Part shown: positions 38,466 to 47,120 of the stretch, piece by piece
Layout: each line of letters opens with the position of its first letter
Numbering within the stretch: the first letter of the stretch is position 1
Assembly (NCBI GenBank): GCA_965214375.1
Contig: OZ243947.1
Span: 806,001 to 870,000, forward strand
DNA length: 64,000 nucleotides
Source: Endobugula sp965214375
Lineage (GTDB): Bacteria; Pseudomonadota; Gammaproteobacteria; Pseudomonadales; Cellvibrionaceae
Reading direction: 5' to 3'
The notes under the pieces: model-generated
What the model saw: only the letters and a program-made list of their open reading frames with translations
What the model was told of the DNA's origin: nothing
Databases searched by the model: none
Position numbers and translations under genes: made by a program

Positions 38466-39700
38466 TAAGGGTTCTCCACATGTAATATTTCTATGCCTTT
38501 CGCAAGTATCTCCACGACTTTACAGGGGTCTTCATCATCCATATTTACAAACAATGGCAAGCTAAGACACTCATCATAATAACGTTCAGCGCTAGGACAA
38601 TCGGGAGGAGTTTCTAATAGCGACTGATAATAGGGATGTGAGTATATGGGTATGTAATGAACGTGAGCTTGAACACCATGATCCAACAAATAGTACATTA
38701 ACGCAGCTCTTCCTCCTTTTAAGTCGCTAAATGGAATGCGTACTACAAATAAGTGAAAAGCGTGAAGGTCGTTGTCACCTGTATCTAAAATACGAATTGA
38801 TGGTAACGCAACTTCTTCAATAGCTCGATAATACTGCGCCGCTAAGTAACGTCTTCTCTGTACAAATTGCTCTACTTTTTTTAACTGTGAACGTCCTAGA
38901 GCACATTGAAAATCACTAATCCGGTAGTTTGGAGATAATTCCTGCATCTCGTAATACCATGGATTAACGCGTTGCTCTCCGTCTATTTCAGTAAAAGCAA
39001 GATCATGATTTTTCAGCTCATTCTGTTCTCTAGTTGTACCGTGTACACGTAATCTTTTTAAACGCCGATAGAGATTTTCATCATTAGTGGTAATAGCACC
39101 ACCCTCACCTGTGGTTATGCTTTTAATCGGGTGAAATGAAAAACACGTCATAACAGAGTACTTGCAGCTACCAATACGATGAACCCCATCATCACTATCT
39201 CGATAACTTGCGCCAAGAGCATGGCAAGCATCTTCTACGATAGATACACCATATTCATCGGCAAGTTTGGCAAATTCTTCTAAAGCTACTGCCTGACCTG
39301 CAAAGTGTACAGGGATAACCACCTTAATATTACGGTTTTTTTCTAACAGTGCGCGTGTTTTTTCTGGGTCAAGATTTGCGTTACTGTCACAAACATCAGC
39401 AAAAGTAACTGTAGCACCCAAAAAACGAGCGGCATTAGCATCTGCGGCAAAAGTAATCGGCGTAGTTAGTACTGTATCGTTTTCAGTTACATCAAGCACA
39501 TGCATTGCCAGATGCAAAGCAGCTGTCCCATTGGAACAAACAACCGCATATTTAGCACCTGTATATTCACATAATTCTTGCTCAAATATCTGAGCTTCGG
39601 GACCAGTTGTTAGATACTCACTTTTTAAAGCTTCTACGACACTTGAGATATCTTCATCATCGATACACTGTCGGTTGTATGGAATATTCTCTTTTTTCAT
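38465..39700 (-). CDS. pseC: PseC-like UDP-4-keto-sugar aminotransferase
   Basis: 411 residues. Begins I-P-Y-N-R-Q-C-I-D-D-E-D and E-Y-L-T-T-G-P, matching PseC. The PLP-binding lysine lies in S-F-H-P-I-K-S-I-T-T-G-E-G-G near residue 193, and E-D-A-C-H-A-L-G near 157 contacts the cofactor. PseC converts the PseB product UDP-4-keto-6-deoxy-L-AltNAc to the 4-amino sugar in pseudaminic acid synthesis. A PseB-like gene lies three genes upstream, supporting the call. An extra stretch around residues 227-243 is slightly longer than in common PseC proteins. Confidence 0.9.
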   Translation of the reverse strand: MKKENIPYNRQCIDDEDISSVVEALKSEYLTTGPEAQIFEQELCEYTGAKYAVVCSNGTAALHLAMHVLDVTENDTVLTTPITFAADANAARFLGATVTFADVCDSNANLDPEKTRALLEKNRNIKVVIPVHFAGQAVALEEFAKLADEYGVSIVEDACHALGASYRDSDDGVHRIGSCKYSVMTCFSFHPIKSITTGEGGAITTNDENLYRRLKRLRVHGTTREQNELKNHDLAFTEIDGEQRVNPWYYEMQELSPNYRISDFQCALGRSQLKKVEQFVQRRRYLAAQYYRAIEEVALPSIRILDTGDNDLHAFHLFVVRIPFSDLKGGRAALMYYLLDHGVQAHVHYIPIYSHPYYQSLLETPPDCPSAERYYDECLSLPLFVNMDDEDPCKVVEILAKGIEILHVENP

Positions 39701-39737
39701 TTAATTTACAAAAATAATGGTAAGAAATAATAATTAA

Positions 39738-40445
39738 TTAAAGGCATTGATATTTATACGTACCAGAGCTTAGTTTTCGTTTAACATCCTCTAACAAGTC
39801 ATCTGACATAGGCTTGTAATAATTGCCCTGTTGTCCACCTTCTCTTTGTTGAGGTGTGCCACCAAGTGACAACTGCTTTACACTTGGTGCAAGCAATGAA
39901 AAACCTCTCTTATAGACATTAATACGCACATCTACATAATTAGATAATTTAGGAAATTCACATGCTTCTTCAGCAACAATATCACCAGCATCAATTTTAT
40001 CTGTCATAAAGTGTACTGTATTAAATACTTGGTCATCATTATAAATCGCCCATTCAGGGCATGTGCACCCTCGGTAATCGGGTAATTTACCCGGATGTAT
40101 ATTAAGGACACCTAGCTTAACTGCATCGAGAGTTTCACTAGTTAATATACGAGGCGTGCCACCATTCACGAGCAAATCTAAATCTAATTGATTAATAATA
40201 TTTACTGTTGCTGTTGAGTTGTGGCTATCAACAAAATAAAAAGGAATTCCAATCCCACTGAACTGATATGGGGAAATTAATGGCATGCGATTTTCTGTAC
40301 GTTGGTTCCATATTTGCAGGTCTTTTTCAGTAAGATTCTTTGAATCTAATAATACTGCAGACACTTGTAAGCCTTCTTTCAGCATCGCTTCTAATGTATA
40401 ACCCAGCAAGGGTGAATTTAATGTACTCAGAACACCTATTTTCAT
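39738..40445 (-). CDS. Formyltransferase-family protein (third copy)
   Basis: 235 residues. L-N-I-H-P-G-K-L-P-D-Y-R-G near residue 115 and M-T-D-K-I-D-A-G-D-I near 147 give the Asn-His-Asp triad. Short length suggests a single catalytic domain without the Fmt C-terminal domain. Located directly upstream of pseC, it could formylate the 4-amino group of the PseC product in place of the usual PseH acetylation. That is inference from position. Confidence 0.85.
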   Translation of the reverse strand: MKIGVLSTLNSPLLGYTLEAMLKEGLQVSAVLLDSKNLTEKDLQIWNQRTENRMPLISPYQFSGIGIPFYFVDSHNSTATVNIINQLDLDLLVNGGTPRILTSETLDAVKLGVLNIHPGKLPDYRGCTCPEWAIYNDDQVFNTVHFMTDKIDAGDIVAEEACEFPKLSNYVDVRINVYKRGFSLLAPSVKQLSLGGTPQQREGGQQGNYYKPMSDDLLEDVKRKLSSGTYKYQCL

Positions 40446-40447
40446 AA

Positions 40448-41581
40448 CTAATTAATATCTACCAACGCATGGCATGTTTGCTTTGCTGTTTGTTCCCAAC
40501 AGTAAGTGTTAGCATTAAGAGTCACTAATTCTCGTAATCTTTCAAATTCTGATGGATTGGATAAAAACTTTTTAATGCTATCAGCAATAGAGTTGGGATC
40601 GGTTGGATTAAAATATATAACCGATTCCCCAGCAAACTCTGGCATAGGCATTACATCAGAACAAAGAATAACCGATGCACTTGCCATTGCCTCAAGTAAA
40701 ATATTAGGGCAATTTTCAGACTGAGAGGCAAAAATAACACATTCAGCATGATGATAAAGTGACGGCATAAATTGGTAATCAACGGCACCTACAATCTTAA
40801 TCTTATCTTGCAAACCTTTATTTTTTATCAACTCAATTACATCTGCTCCATATTTGCCATATACCTCTCCAACTAAAAGAAGTTGTGGTAATACTACTCC
40901 ATCTTCATGCAGCAAGCTGTAAGCTTGAATCACTTCAAACTGTGATTTATACACATCTATGATTGAAGGATAGACAATATATGGTTCTCGCGGCAAAGCT
41001 TGGGGACGCTCCGATACATTATCCGGTAAAAACCTAAATTCATCACCAACCCCATGTGGAACAACAATACTCTCTTTTATTCTTTTATGACTGACATTGT
41101 CGATCACTTTTTTGGCAAATTGAGAAATAAAAATAACAAGGTCAGCATTTTGCATGCTCCTTAGCATAACTCGTGCAAGCAACCAATTACGAAAACGCAT
41201 ATAACCTAATGGCCACTTCTTCCTTTGCACAATATCAAAAGGGATCATATTGCGAAACATCGTCACCGTTTTCCATGGCCCATAACCCATCATAGGGATA
41301 ATTCCTCCAGGACAAAAGAACACATCCGTTTTAATTCTGCGCAAATAAAAAGGCAATATAAAAAACTCCCAGAAAATCCTTAAAGTATGATTTTGTACCG
41401 GAAAGGCAATTTTATTCACGGATAAACCTTCACGTTCTTCTACTAAAGAAAAGTCCTTTGATGCAAGCACTGTCACTTTAATATCCATGTCATCAGAGAA
41501 AAACTTTAACAAATTACGCAAATATGTTTTTCCTCCACCGCGCCTAGCAGAGAAAGCTGAAATAACAATATGCTTCGACAT
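40448..41581 (-). CDS. Family 4 glycosyltransferase
   Basis: 377 residues from the ATG at 41,581 (a longer frame begins five codons earlier at 41,596). The N-terminal A-R-R-G-G-G-K-T-Y glycine-rich loop and the C-terminal E-N-C-P-N-I-L-L-E E-x7-E motif near residue 290 are GT4 hallmarks. It is probably a cytoplasmic retaining transferase acting early in the repeat-unit assembly. Gap to the next gene is 2 bases. Confidence 0.88.
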   Translation of the reverse strand: MSKHIVISAFSARRGGGKTYLRNLLKFFSDDMDIKVTVLASKDFSLVEEREGLSVNKIAFPVQNHTLRIFWEFFILPFYLRRIKTDVFFCPGGIIPMMGYGPWKTVTMFRNMIPFDIVQRKKWPLGYMRFRNWLLARVMLRSMQNADLVIFISQFAKKVIDNVSHKRIKESIVVPHGVGDEFRFLPDNVSERPQALPREPYIVYPSIIDVYKSQFEVIQAYSLLHEDGVVLPQLLLVGEVYGKYGADVIELIKNKGLQDKIKIVGAVDYQFMPSLYHHAECVIFASQSENCPNILLEAMASASVILCSDVMPMPEFAGESVIYFNPTDPNSIADSIKKFLSNPSEFERLRELVTLNANTYCWEQTAKQTCHALVDIN

Positions 41582-41609
41582 AAAATCAAATAGCAACTAA
41601 GTACGTGTA

Positions 41610-42611
41610 CTATAATTCAGCAAATTTGTCGTATTCGCGAAGCTCATCAACAGTAAGAAAATGGTCATTAGTTCCAGAATTATAAAAGAAACCATTTTCA
41701 ACAGGCTTCCCTGTTTCGCCAATAGCGTTAGTTAAGAAATCATTTTCACGATTATTGAAGACAATGGTTGGGCGAATTACGAAATGATCTGCAAACTCAA
41801 TTGTAAGGTGTGAATCATCTTCTGGACACATGGTTTCGTGTAATTTTTCACCTGGACGTATACCGATAACTTTCTGTGGCATATCGGGTGCTAGAGAGGT
41901 TGCCAAGTCAGTAATGCGTGCAGAAGGAATTTTTGGCACAAAAATTTCTCCACCATACATTCTTGTGAAATTTTTCAATACGAAATCAACGCCTTGCTGT
42001 AGAGTAATCCAAAAACGCGTCATTTCAGTATGAGTAATAGGCAAAGATTCAGCCTTCTCACTCATTAATTTTTTAAAGAATGGAACAACAGATCCTCTTG
42101 AGCCAACAACATTACCATAACGTACAACAGCAAATTGCGTAGATCGTCCACCCGTCATATTATTTGCAGCGACAAACAATTTATCTGATGCTAGTTTGGT
42201 TGCACCATAGAGATTAATTGGGTTAGCCGCTTTATCTGTAGATAACGCAATAACCTTTTTCACATCATTTTCTATTGCTGCTTTAATAACATTTTCTGCA
42301 CCATGTACATTGGTCTTGATACATTCCATTGGATTATATTCAGCCGGAGGAACCTGCTTCAAAGCTGCTGCATGTATCACATAATCAACACCGCTCATTG
42401 CTTGAGCTAAGCGCTCCTTATCTCTAACATCACCAATAAAGTATCTCATACAATCATCATTAAAATGTTGCTGCATTTCGAACTGCTTTAATTCGTCTCT
42501 AGAATAAATCATCAACCGTTGAGGTGAATATCTATCCAAGATAGTACGAACGTATTTTTTACCAAATGACCCTGTCCCACCTGTAATCAGGATATTTGCA
42601 TTATCAAACAT
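41610..42611 (-). CDS. pseB: PseB-like UDP-GlcNAc 4,6-dehydratase
   Basis: 333 residues. N-terminal T-G-G-T-G-S-F-G-K nucleotide motif, and the catalytic segment L-S-T-D-K-A-A-N-P-I-N-L-Y-G-A-T-K near residue 125, with the Asp-Lys and Tyr-x-x-x-Lys of short soluble inverting dehydratases such as PseB/FlaA1 of Helicobacter. C-terminal F-F-Y-N-S-G-T-N-D near residue 308 also fits PseB/CapE-type. It starts the pseudaminic branch with PseC at 38,465. It has no membrane domain, unlike the WbpM-type paralogue at 47,121. Confidence 0.9.
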   Translation of the reverse strand: MFDNANILITGGTGSFGKKYVRTILDRYSPQRLMIYSRDELKQFEMQQHFNDDCMRYFIGDVRDKERLAQAMSGVDYVIHAAALKQVPPAEYNPMECIKTNVHGAENVIKAAIENDVKKVIALSTDKAANPINLYGATKLASDKLFVAANNMTGGRSTQFAVVRYGNVVGSRGSVVPFFKKLMSEKAESLPITHTEMTRFWITLQQGVDFVLKNFTRMYGGEIFVPKIPSARITDLATSLAPDMPQKVIGIRPGEKLHETMCPEDDSHLTIEFADHFVIRPTIVFNNRENDFLTNAIGETGKPVENGFFYNSGTNDHFLTVDELREYDKFAEL

Positions 42612-42620
42612 GATTAACCA

Positions 42621-43622
42621 CTAAACGTTATATATTTCTGATTTGTATTTTTGTAAATGATCGCCTTGATAAAACCAATCAATAGTTTCCTTCAGTCCCT
42701 CTATAATACCAACTAGAGGTTTATACCCAGTTAACTCTTCGATTAATTTATTGTTACACCAAAGGCGAAAAACCTCTGACTTCCCTGGTCTTATGCGCTG
42801 CTCGTCTGTAATAAACTCTACATCGCTGTCCATCAAATCCTTGATCAAATTCAATGTATCTCCAACACTAATTTCGTAATTTGAACCAATATTAACAATT
42901 TTACCTATAGTCTTGTCACTCTCAGCTAAAGCAATAAAACCTCTACAGGTATCTCCTACATAATTAAAATCTCTTGTTGGAGAAACATCACCAAGCTTAA
43001 TTTGTTTTTTCCCGCTTGCTATTTGCGTAATAATAGTTGGGATAACGGCACGAGCAGATTGTCGAGGACCGTAAGTATTAAATGGTCTAGCTATCGTCAC
43101 GGGCAGATCAAAAGAATTAAAATAACTTAGTGCCATTGCATCGGCAGCAATCTTACTTGCACTATAGGTAGATTGTGGTTGTGTCGGGTGCTTTTCGTCA
43201 ATGGGCACATATTGTGCCGTCCCATACACCTCGCTAGTTGAAGTGTGAATAACACGAATGTTACCGTGTTCCTTTGCAGCCTGGCAAATATTTAATGTTC
43301 CTTTAACATTCGTATCAACATAGCTCTCTGGTGCAATATACGAATATGGAATCGCAATTAAAGCAGCCAAATGATAAATAACATCGACACCTTGTGTAAT
43401 ATGCTTACAATAAGCTTGATCGCGCACATCCCCTGTCAACACTTCTACTTTGTCTTTACAGTTTATTTCCTCAAGCCAACCCCAATTATTAAAAGAGTTA
43501 TATTGAGATAAAGCTCTGACTGAGTAACCATTAGCCACCAAACTTTCAACAAGATGTGAGCCGATAAAACCATCTGCTCCTGTCACTAAAACTGTTTTAT
43601 TTATATGCGATGATTCTTGCAT
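42621..43622 (-). CDS. LegB-like UDP-sugar 4,6-dehydratase (SDR)
   Basis: 333 residues. V-L-V-T-G-A-D-G-F-I-G-S-H-L near residue 10, then Y-N-S-F-N-N-W-G-W-L near 42, a signature of LegB-type dehydratases of the legionaminic branch. Catalytic pair in Y-S-A-S-K near residue 153. It converts a UDP- or GDP-GlcNAc-type substrate to the 4-keto-6-deoxy form. I see no matching LegC-type aminotransferase by its usual N-terminus, so the DegT enzyme at 26,987 may take its place. Ends 9 bases before pseB starts. Confidence 0.85.
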   Translation of the reverse strand: MQESSHINKTVLVTGADGFIGSHLVESLVANGYSVRALSQYNSFNNWGWLEEINCKDKVEVLTGDVRDQAYCKHITQGVDVIYHLAALIAIPYSYIAPESYVDTNVKGTLNICQAAKEHGNIRVIHTSTSEVYGTAQYVPIDEKHPTQPQSTYSASKIAADAMALSYFNSFDLPVTIARPFNTYGPRQSARAVIPTIITQIASGKKQIKLGDVSPTRDFNYVGDTCRGFIALAESDKTIGKIVNIGSNYEISVGDTLNLIKDLMDSDVEFITDEQRIRPGKSEVFRLWCNNKLIEELTGYKPLVGIIEGLKETIDWFYQGDHLQKYKSEIYNV

Positions 43623-43706
43623 AAATTCTATTTCACCATAATAAAATTAGCCCGAAGTTTTTATAATAAAAACTCGGAATAACAATTCAAATCCCAAGCA
43701 ATAACA

Positions 43707-45041
43707 CTATAAAAACAAGTCAGCTTCATTTTCCGGTAGGACATATTTCAAGTCATAAAGCACACTAGATGCTTTAGCAAACTGCTTAATAGTATCAATA
43801 CCCATTACATTAAACTGTTCATGTGCTACCGCCAATATAATTGCATCATAAGCATCATTTTGCGGATACTCAATTGAAACAACACCGTACTCTCTTTGCG
43901 CCTCGCCTGTATCAACCCATGGATCATAAACATCAACTTGACATTGGTACTCATGAAGCTCATTAATCATATCAATTACTTTTGTATTACGTAGGTCTGG
44001 ACAATTTTCTTTAAAGGTAAGCCCCATAACTAAAACTTTCGAACCTTCAACCTGTATAGATTTTTTTGTCATTGCTTTAATGAGTTGCGAAGCAACATAG
44101 CCTCCCATCCCATCATTCATGCGACGGCCAGCAAGAATAATTTCCGGATTATAACCAAGCATTTGCGCTTTATGTGTCAAATAATAGGGGTCAACACCAA
44201 TACAATGCCCCCCAACTAAACCAGGGCGAAAAGGTAAAAAGTTCCATTTACTGCCGGCCGCGTTTAAAACTGCTTGGGTATCTATATCCATCTTATTAAA
44301 AATTATCGCTAATTCATTAACCAATGCAATATTAAGATCTCGTTGAGTATTCTCAATAACCTTAGCCGCTTCTGCAACCTTAATACTTTTCGCTTTGTGG
44401 GTACCCACAATAACAATTTCGTTGTAAAGAGCATCAACCACATCGGCAATTTCTGGCGTGGACCCCGAAGTCACTTTTTTAATTGTTGTTATTCTATGTT
44501 CTTTATCGCCGGGGTTAATGCGTTCTGGACTATAACCACAATAAAAACCTTGATCAGTAACTCGATCACCCTCAACCACTCTTACTTTTGAAGTAATATA
44601 TTTCAGATTTGAGAACTGCTCAAGAATGGGAACACAGGCTTCTTCTGTGCAACCGGGATAAACTGTAGATTCGTAAATAACAATATCACCAGACTTAAGA
44701 ACTTTACCAACAATCTCACTCGCCTTCTTCAATGGAGTCAAATCAGGGCGTTTATATTGATCAATAGGCGTTGGAACCGTAACAATATAGCAATTACAAT
44801 CTTTTAATTTTGTAACGTCTGTCGTATAAACTAAATGTTTAGCATCACGCAATTCTTCATCGGTTGTTTCCAGTGTAGAATCTTTGCCTTGTTTGAGCTC
44901 ATCAATACGTTGCTTATTAATATCAAAACCGACAACTGAACGCTTCTTGCCAAATTCTACCGCGAGTGGCAACCCAACATAACCAAGACCGATAATAGCT
45001 AAATTTAAATCTTTTATGGATTCAGGAGCGCAATTGCTCAT
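43707..45041 (-). CDS. tviB: UDP-sugar 6-dehydrogenase, TviB/WbpO type
   Basis: 444 residues from the ATG at 45,041, which overlaps the upstream stop as ATGA; a longer frame starts at 45,065. G-L-G-Y-V-G-L-P Rossmann motif near residue 18, and the catalytic cysteine in G-G-H-C-I-G-V-D-P-Y-Y near 270. M-G-L-T-F-K-E-N-C-P-D-L-R-N-T-K near 343 is typical of VipA/TviB/WbpO enzymes that oxidise UDP-GlcNAc or UDP-GalNAc to the uronic acid. With the 4-epimerase before it, it should supply HexNAcA-type sugars, likely targets for the AsnB-like amidotransferases. Confidence 0.88.
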   Translation of the reverse strand: MSNCAPESIKDLNLAIIGLGYVGLPLAVEFGKKRSVVGFDINKQRIDELKQGKDSTLETTDEELRDAKHLVYTTDVTKLKDCNCYIVTVPTPIDQYKRPDLTPLKKASEIVGKVLKSGDIVIYESTVYPGCTEEACVPILEQFSNLKYITSKVRVVEGDRVTDQGFYCGYSPERINPGDKEHRITTIKKVTSGSTPEIADVVDALYNEIVIVGTHKAKSIKVAEAAKVIENTQRDLNIALVNELAIIFNKMDIDTQAVLNAAGSKWNFLPFRPGLVGGHCIGVDPYYLTHKAQMLGYNPEIILAGRRMNDGMGGYVASQLIKAMTKKSIQVEGSKVLVMGLTFKENCPDLRNTKVIDMINELHEYQCQVDVYDPWVDTGEAQREYGVVSIEYPQNDAYDAIILAVAHEQFNVMGIDTIKQFAKASSVLYDLKYVLPENEADLFL

Positions 45042-46045
45042 ACTTGAAAATACTCTCGATACCAATCAACAAAACGCGCAACCCCATCTTCCACTAGAGT
45101 CTGTGGCTTGTAATCTAGCTGCACAATAAGGTCTGTAACATCTGCATAAGTGTCAGGTACATCACCAGCTTGTAGCGGTAATAGATTCTTTTCCGCTTTT
45201 TTACCTAATGCGGCCTCCAATGCTCCAATGTAATCCATAAGCTCTACAGGTTGGCTATTGCCAATATTGTAAACACGCCAAGGCGCCTTACTAGTACCAG
45301 GGTCAGGCTGACTCCCGTTCCAATCAGGATTAGATGATGCCGGACAATCTAATACACGGATAACACCCTCGACAACATCATCAACATACGTAAAATCACG
45401 TCGATGTTTGCCATAATTAAATACGTCTATTTTTTCGCCAGCTAAAATAGCTTTAGTAAACTTAAATAAAGCCATATCGGGTCTTCCCCAGGGCCCATAA
45501 ACAGTGAAAAAGCGTAAGCCTGTGGTTGGCAAGTCATATAAGTTGCTATAGGTATGCGCCATCAATTCGTTCGACTTTTTACTCGCCGCATATACACTTA
45601 AAGGGTGATCAACATTGTCATGAACAGAGAATGGCATAGAGGTATTAGAACCATAAACGCTTGAAGAGCTCGCATAAACGAGGTGTTCGACATTATTGTG
45701 ACGACAACCTTCCAAAGTATGCGCAAAACCTACGATATTACTATCGATGTAAGCTAATGGATTTTCAATTGAATAACGTACGCCCGCTTGTGCAGCTAAA
45801 TTAACGACCCTTTCTGGCTTATGCTCTGCAAAACAAGCGTTGATAGCTTCACGGTCAGCCAAGTCTATACGTAAATGTGTATAGTTAGCATGATCTATAT
45901 GACGAGCTAAACGTGCTTCCTTTACTGCTGGATCATAATAATCGTTGTGATTATCAATGCCAACGACTTCATCTCCACGATCTAATAAACGCAATGTCAA
46001 TGCGGAGCCAATAAAACCGGCCGCACCCGTGACCAATACTTTCAT
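45038..46045 (-). CDS. UDP-uronate/UDP-sugar 4-epimerase (extended SDR)
   Basis: 335 residues from the ATG at 46,045, which has a GGA ribosome-binding-like sequence 10-12 bases upstream; a longer frame begins at 46,075. V-L-V-T-G-A-A-G-F-I-G motif, then D-N-H-N-D-Y-Y-D near residue 30, typical of UDP-glucuronate 4-epimerases (LpsL, CAP1J). Catalytic Y-A-A-S-K near 150. It is the first gene of the operon, about 360 bases after the predicted transcription start. It pairs with the dehydrogenase next to it to make a uronic sugar and its C4 epimer. Confidence 0.88.
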   Translation of the reverse strand: MKVLVTGAAGFIGSALTLRLLDRGDEVVGIDNHNDYYDPAVKEARLARHIDHANYTHLRIDLADREAINACFAEHKPERVVNLAAQAGVRYSIENPLAYIDSNIVGFAHTLEGCRHNNVEHLVYASSSSVYGSNTSMPFSVHDNVDHPLSVYAASKKSNELMAHTYSNLYDLPTTGLRFFTVYGPWGRPDMALFKFTKAILAGEKIDVFNYGKHRRDFTYVDDVVEGVIRVLDCPASSNPDWNGSQPDPGTSKAPWRVYNIGNSQPVELMDYIGALEAALGKKAEKNLLPLQAGDVPDTYADVTDLIVQLDYKPQTLVEDGVARFVDWYREYFQV

Positions 46046-46352
46046 GATTTTTTTTCCAAACAATGTATACAACAAAAAACCCTAAAGAAAGTGGGCTCAA
46101 TTAATTTAATGGTTATTCAAAAACAACGATTATTTCCACCTTGATCAGATAACAGTTGGCTGATCTTATAAAAGCGGTCGGTTATGCAGGGTTCTCTGTG
46201 GATTTTTATATTCGAAGCTTGTTTATGGATATCCGAGCAAGCTGCCCGGGGAGCATGTACAGGAAAACAATGTAAGCACATTAGATTTTAACGTTTTTTT
46301 ATGTCTAACAATTGTCTGCAACCTATTGATTTAAAAAAAATTTATTGTTTTT

Positions 46353-46364
46353 CAGGCTACCGCC
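46353..46364 (-). promoter_or_regulatory. ops element (RfaH recruitment site)
   Basis: On the minus strand the bases read GGCGGTAGCCTG. This matches the enterobacterial ops sequence GGCGGTAGCGTG at 11 of 12 positions, including the GGCGGTAG core. It lies about 41 bases after the predicted transcription start and some 300 bases before the first gene, as expected for an RNA polymerase pause site where RfaH loads. An RfaH-type gene lies 200 bases upstream. Confidence 0.8.
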
Positions 46365-46411
46365 AAGGCCCACTACTACGATCGCCCTAGATAAACATAC
46401 ATGATAGGAGA

Positions 46412-46420
46412 ATTATACCA
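46412..46420 (-). promoter_or_regulatory. Extended -10 promoter for the glycan operon
   Basis: On the minus strand TGGTATAAT gives a perfect TATAAT with the TG extension. The best -35 at 17-base spacing (TTCCTG) is weak, which is usual for extended -10 promoters. The predicted start is near 46,405. The ops element follows downstream, so promoter, ops and operon are in a consistent order. Confidence 0.6.
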
Positions 46421-46585
46421 TAGAGGATACTTATCAGGAACCACCTCGCCTCCTTTTAAATCACGATCCGTTAAGCTTATTGATTCTTTAATTATTTATA
46501 TCCGACCAACACAATCAAAGCCAACCGAAAAACATCAAAGAGACACAAAAATACGTCAACATTAAGGTCAAGATGATTTAAAACG

Positions 46586-47092
46586 CTAGTTGGCCTGACA
46601 AACACTAGCCTCAAATTCTAGCGACTGTTGTTTACCCATAACTTTTAACAACAGAATAACTCTTTGCTGATCACAGGAAAGCACCTCTGCAGCAACCCCC
46701 TTAAACGGACCCTCAATAATATGAACATGTTCACCGCTTTGAAAAGGTGTTAGCACCGCACTATGATCATCAACACTTTTTTCAATCTCACGTATACTAG
46801 CGATTAACATACTACTTGCTGTAGCCAGCTTTAAGCCAAATTTGACAATATGGCTGACACCACGGGTAGAACGTATAGGTGCGATTGACTGCTCTGAACT
46901 TCTGACGCGCACAAACATATATCTAGGAAACATTGGTGATCTAACCAACACCCATTTACCCCGCTGTTTTTTTAAGCTAGACCAATATGGTAAATAGACA
47001 TCATAACCCTGCCTTATCAAATTATCATAAGCAACAGATTCCATTTGAGGCTTAGTCATCACCAAAAACCAATGGTTACATTTTTCTACCAT
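46586..47092 (-). CDS. rfaH: RfaH-type NusG paralogue, operon-specific antiterminator
   Basis: 168 residues from the ATG at 47,092; a longer frame starts at 47,119. N-terminal W-F-L-V-M-T-K-P-Q near residue 8, Y-L-P-Y-W near 34, and I-R-S-T-R-G-V-S-H-I-V-K-F near 78 match RfaH, including the T-R-G segment that helps read the ops hairpin. The C-terminal domain has the KOW-like E-G-P-F-K-G near 131. It should bind ops-paused RNA polymerase and suppress termination through the 46-kb cluster. Only 28 bases separate it from the upstream wbpM-type gene, so they are co-transcribed. Linkage to its own target is unlike enterobacteria. Confidence 0.9.
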   Translation of the reverse strand: MVEKCNHWFLVMTKPQMESVAYDNLIRQGYDVYLPYWSSLKKQRGKWVLVRSPMFPRYMFVRVRSSEQSIAPIRSTRGVSHIVKFGLKLATASSMLIASIREIEKSVDDHSAVLTPFQSGEHVHIIEGPFKGVAAEVLSCDQQRVILLLKVMGKQQSLEFEASVCQAN

Positions 47093-47120
47093 AAAATCTC
47101 TCCCATCACAAAAAAGCAAT

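Larger units (their letters stand above)
46076..46585 (-). promoter_or_regulatory. Leader and control region of the glycan operon (510 bases, no gene)
   Basis: No convincing coding frame lies here. On the minus strand it holds an extended -10 promoter (46,412-46,420), an ops-like RfaH recruitment element (46,353-46,364) and a long untranslated leader of about 360 bases to the first gene. Around 46,216-46,255 are short inverted repeats: GCTTG...CAAGC around a GGATATCC palindrome, and a CCCGGG core. They could fold the leader RNA. No rho-independent terminator for rfaH was recognised. Confidence 0.6.

Noticed and set aside
45038..46045. Assigning the SDR as TviC/WbpP
   Set aside because: Its N-terminus and D-N-H-N-D-Y-Y segment fit UDP-glucuronate 4-epimerases better than TviC, so no tviC symbol was given.
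46076..46352. Possible riboswitch or T-box in the operon leader
   Set aside because: Short inverted repeats are present, but I could not match any known riboswitch class.
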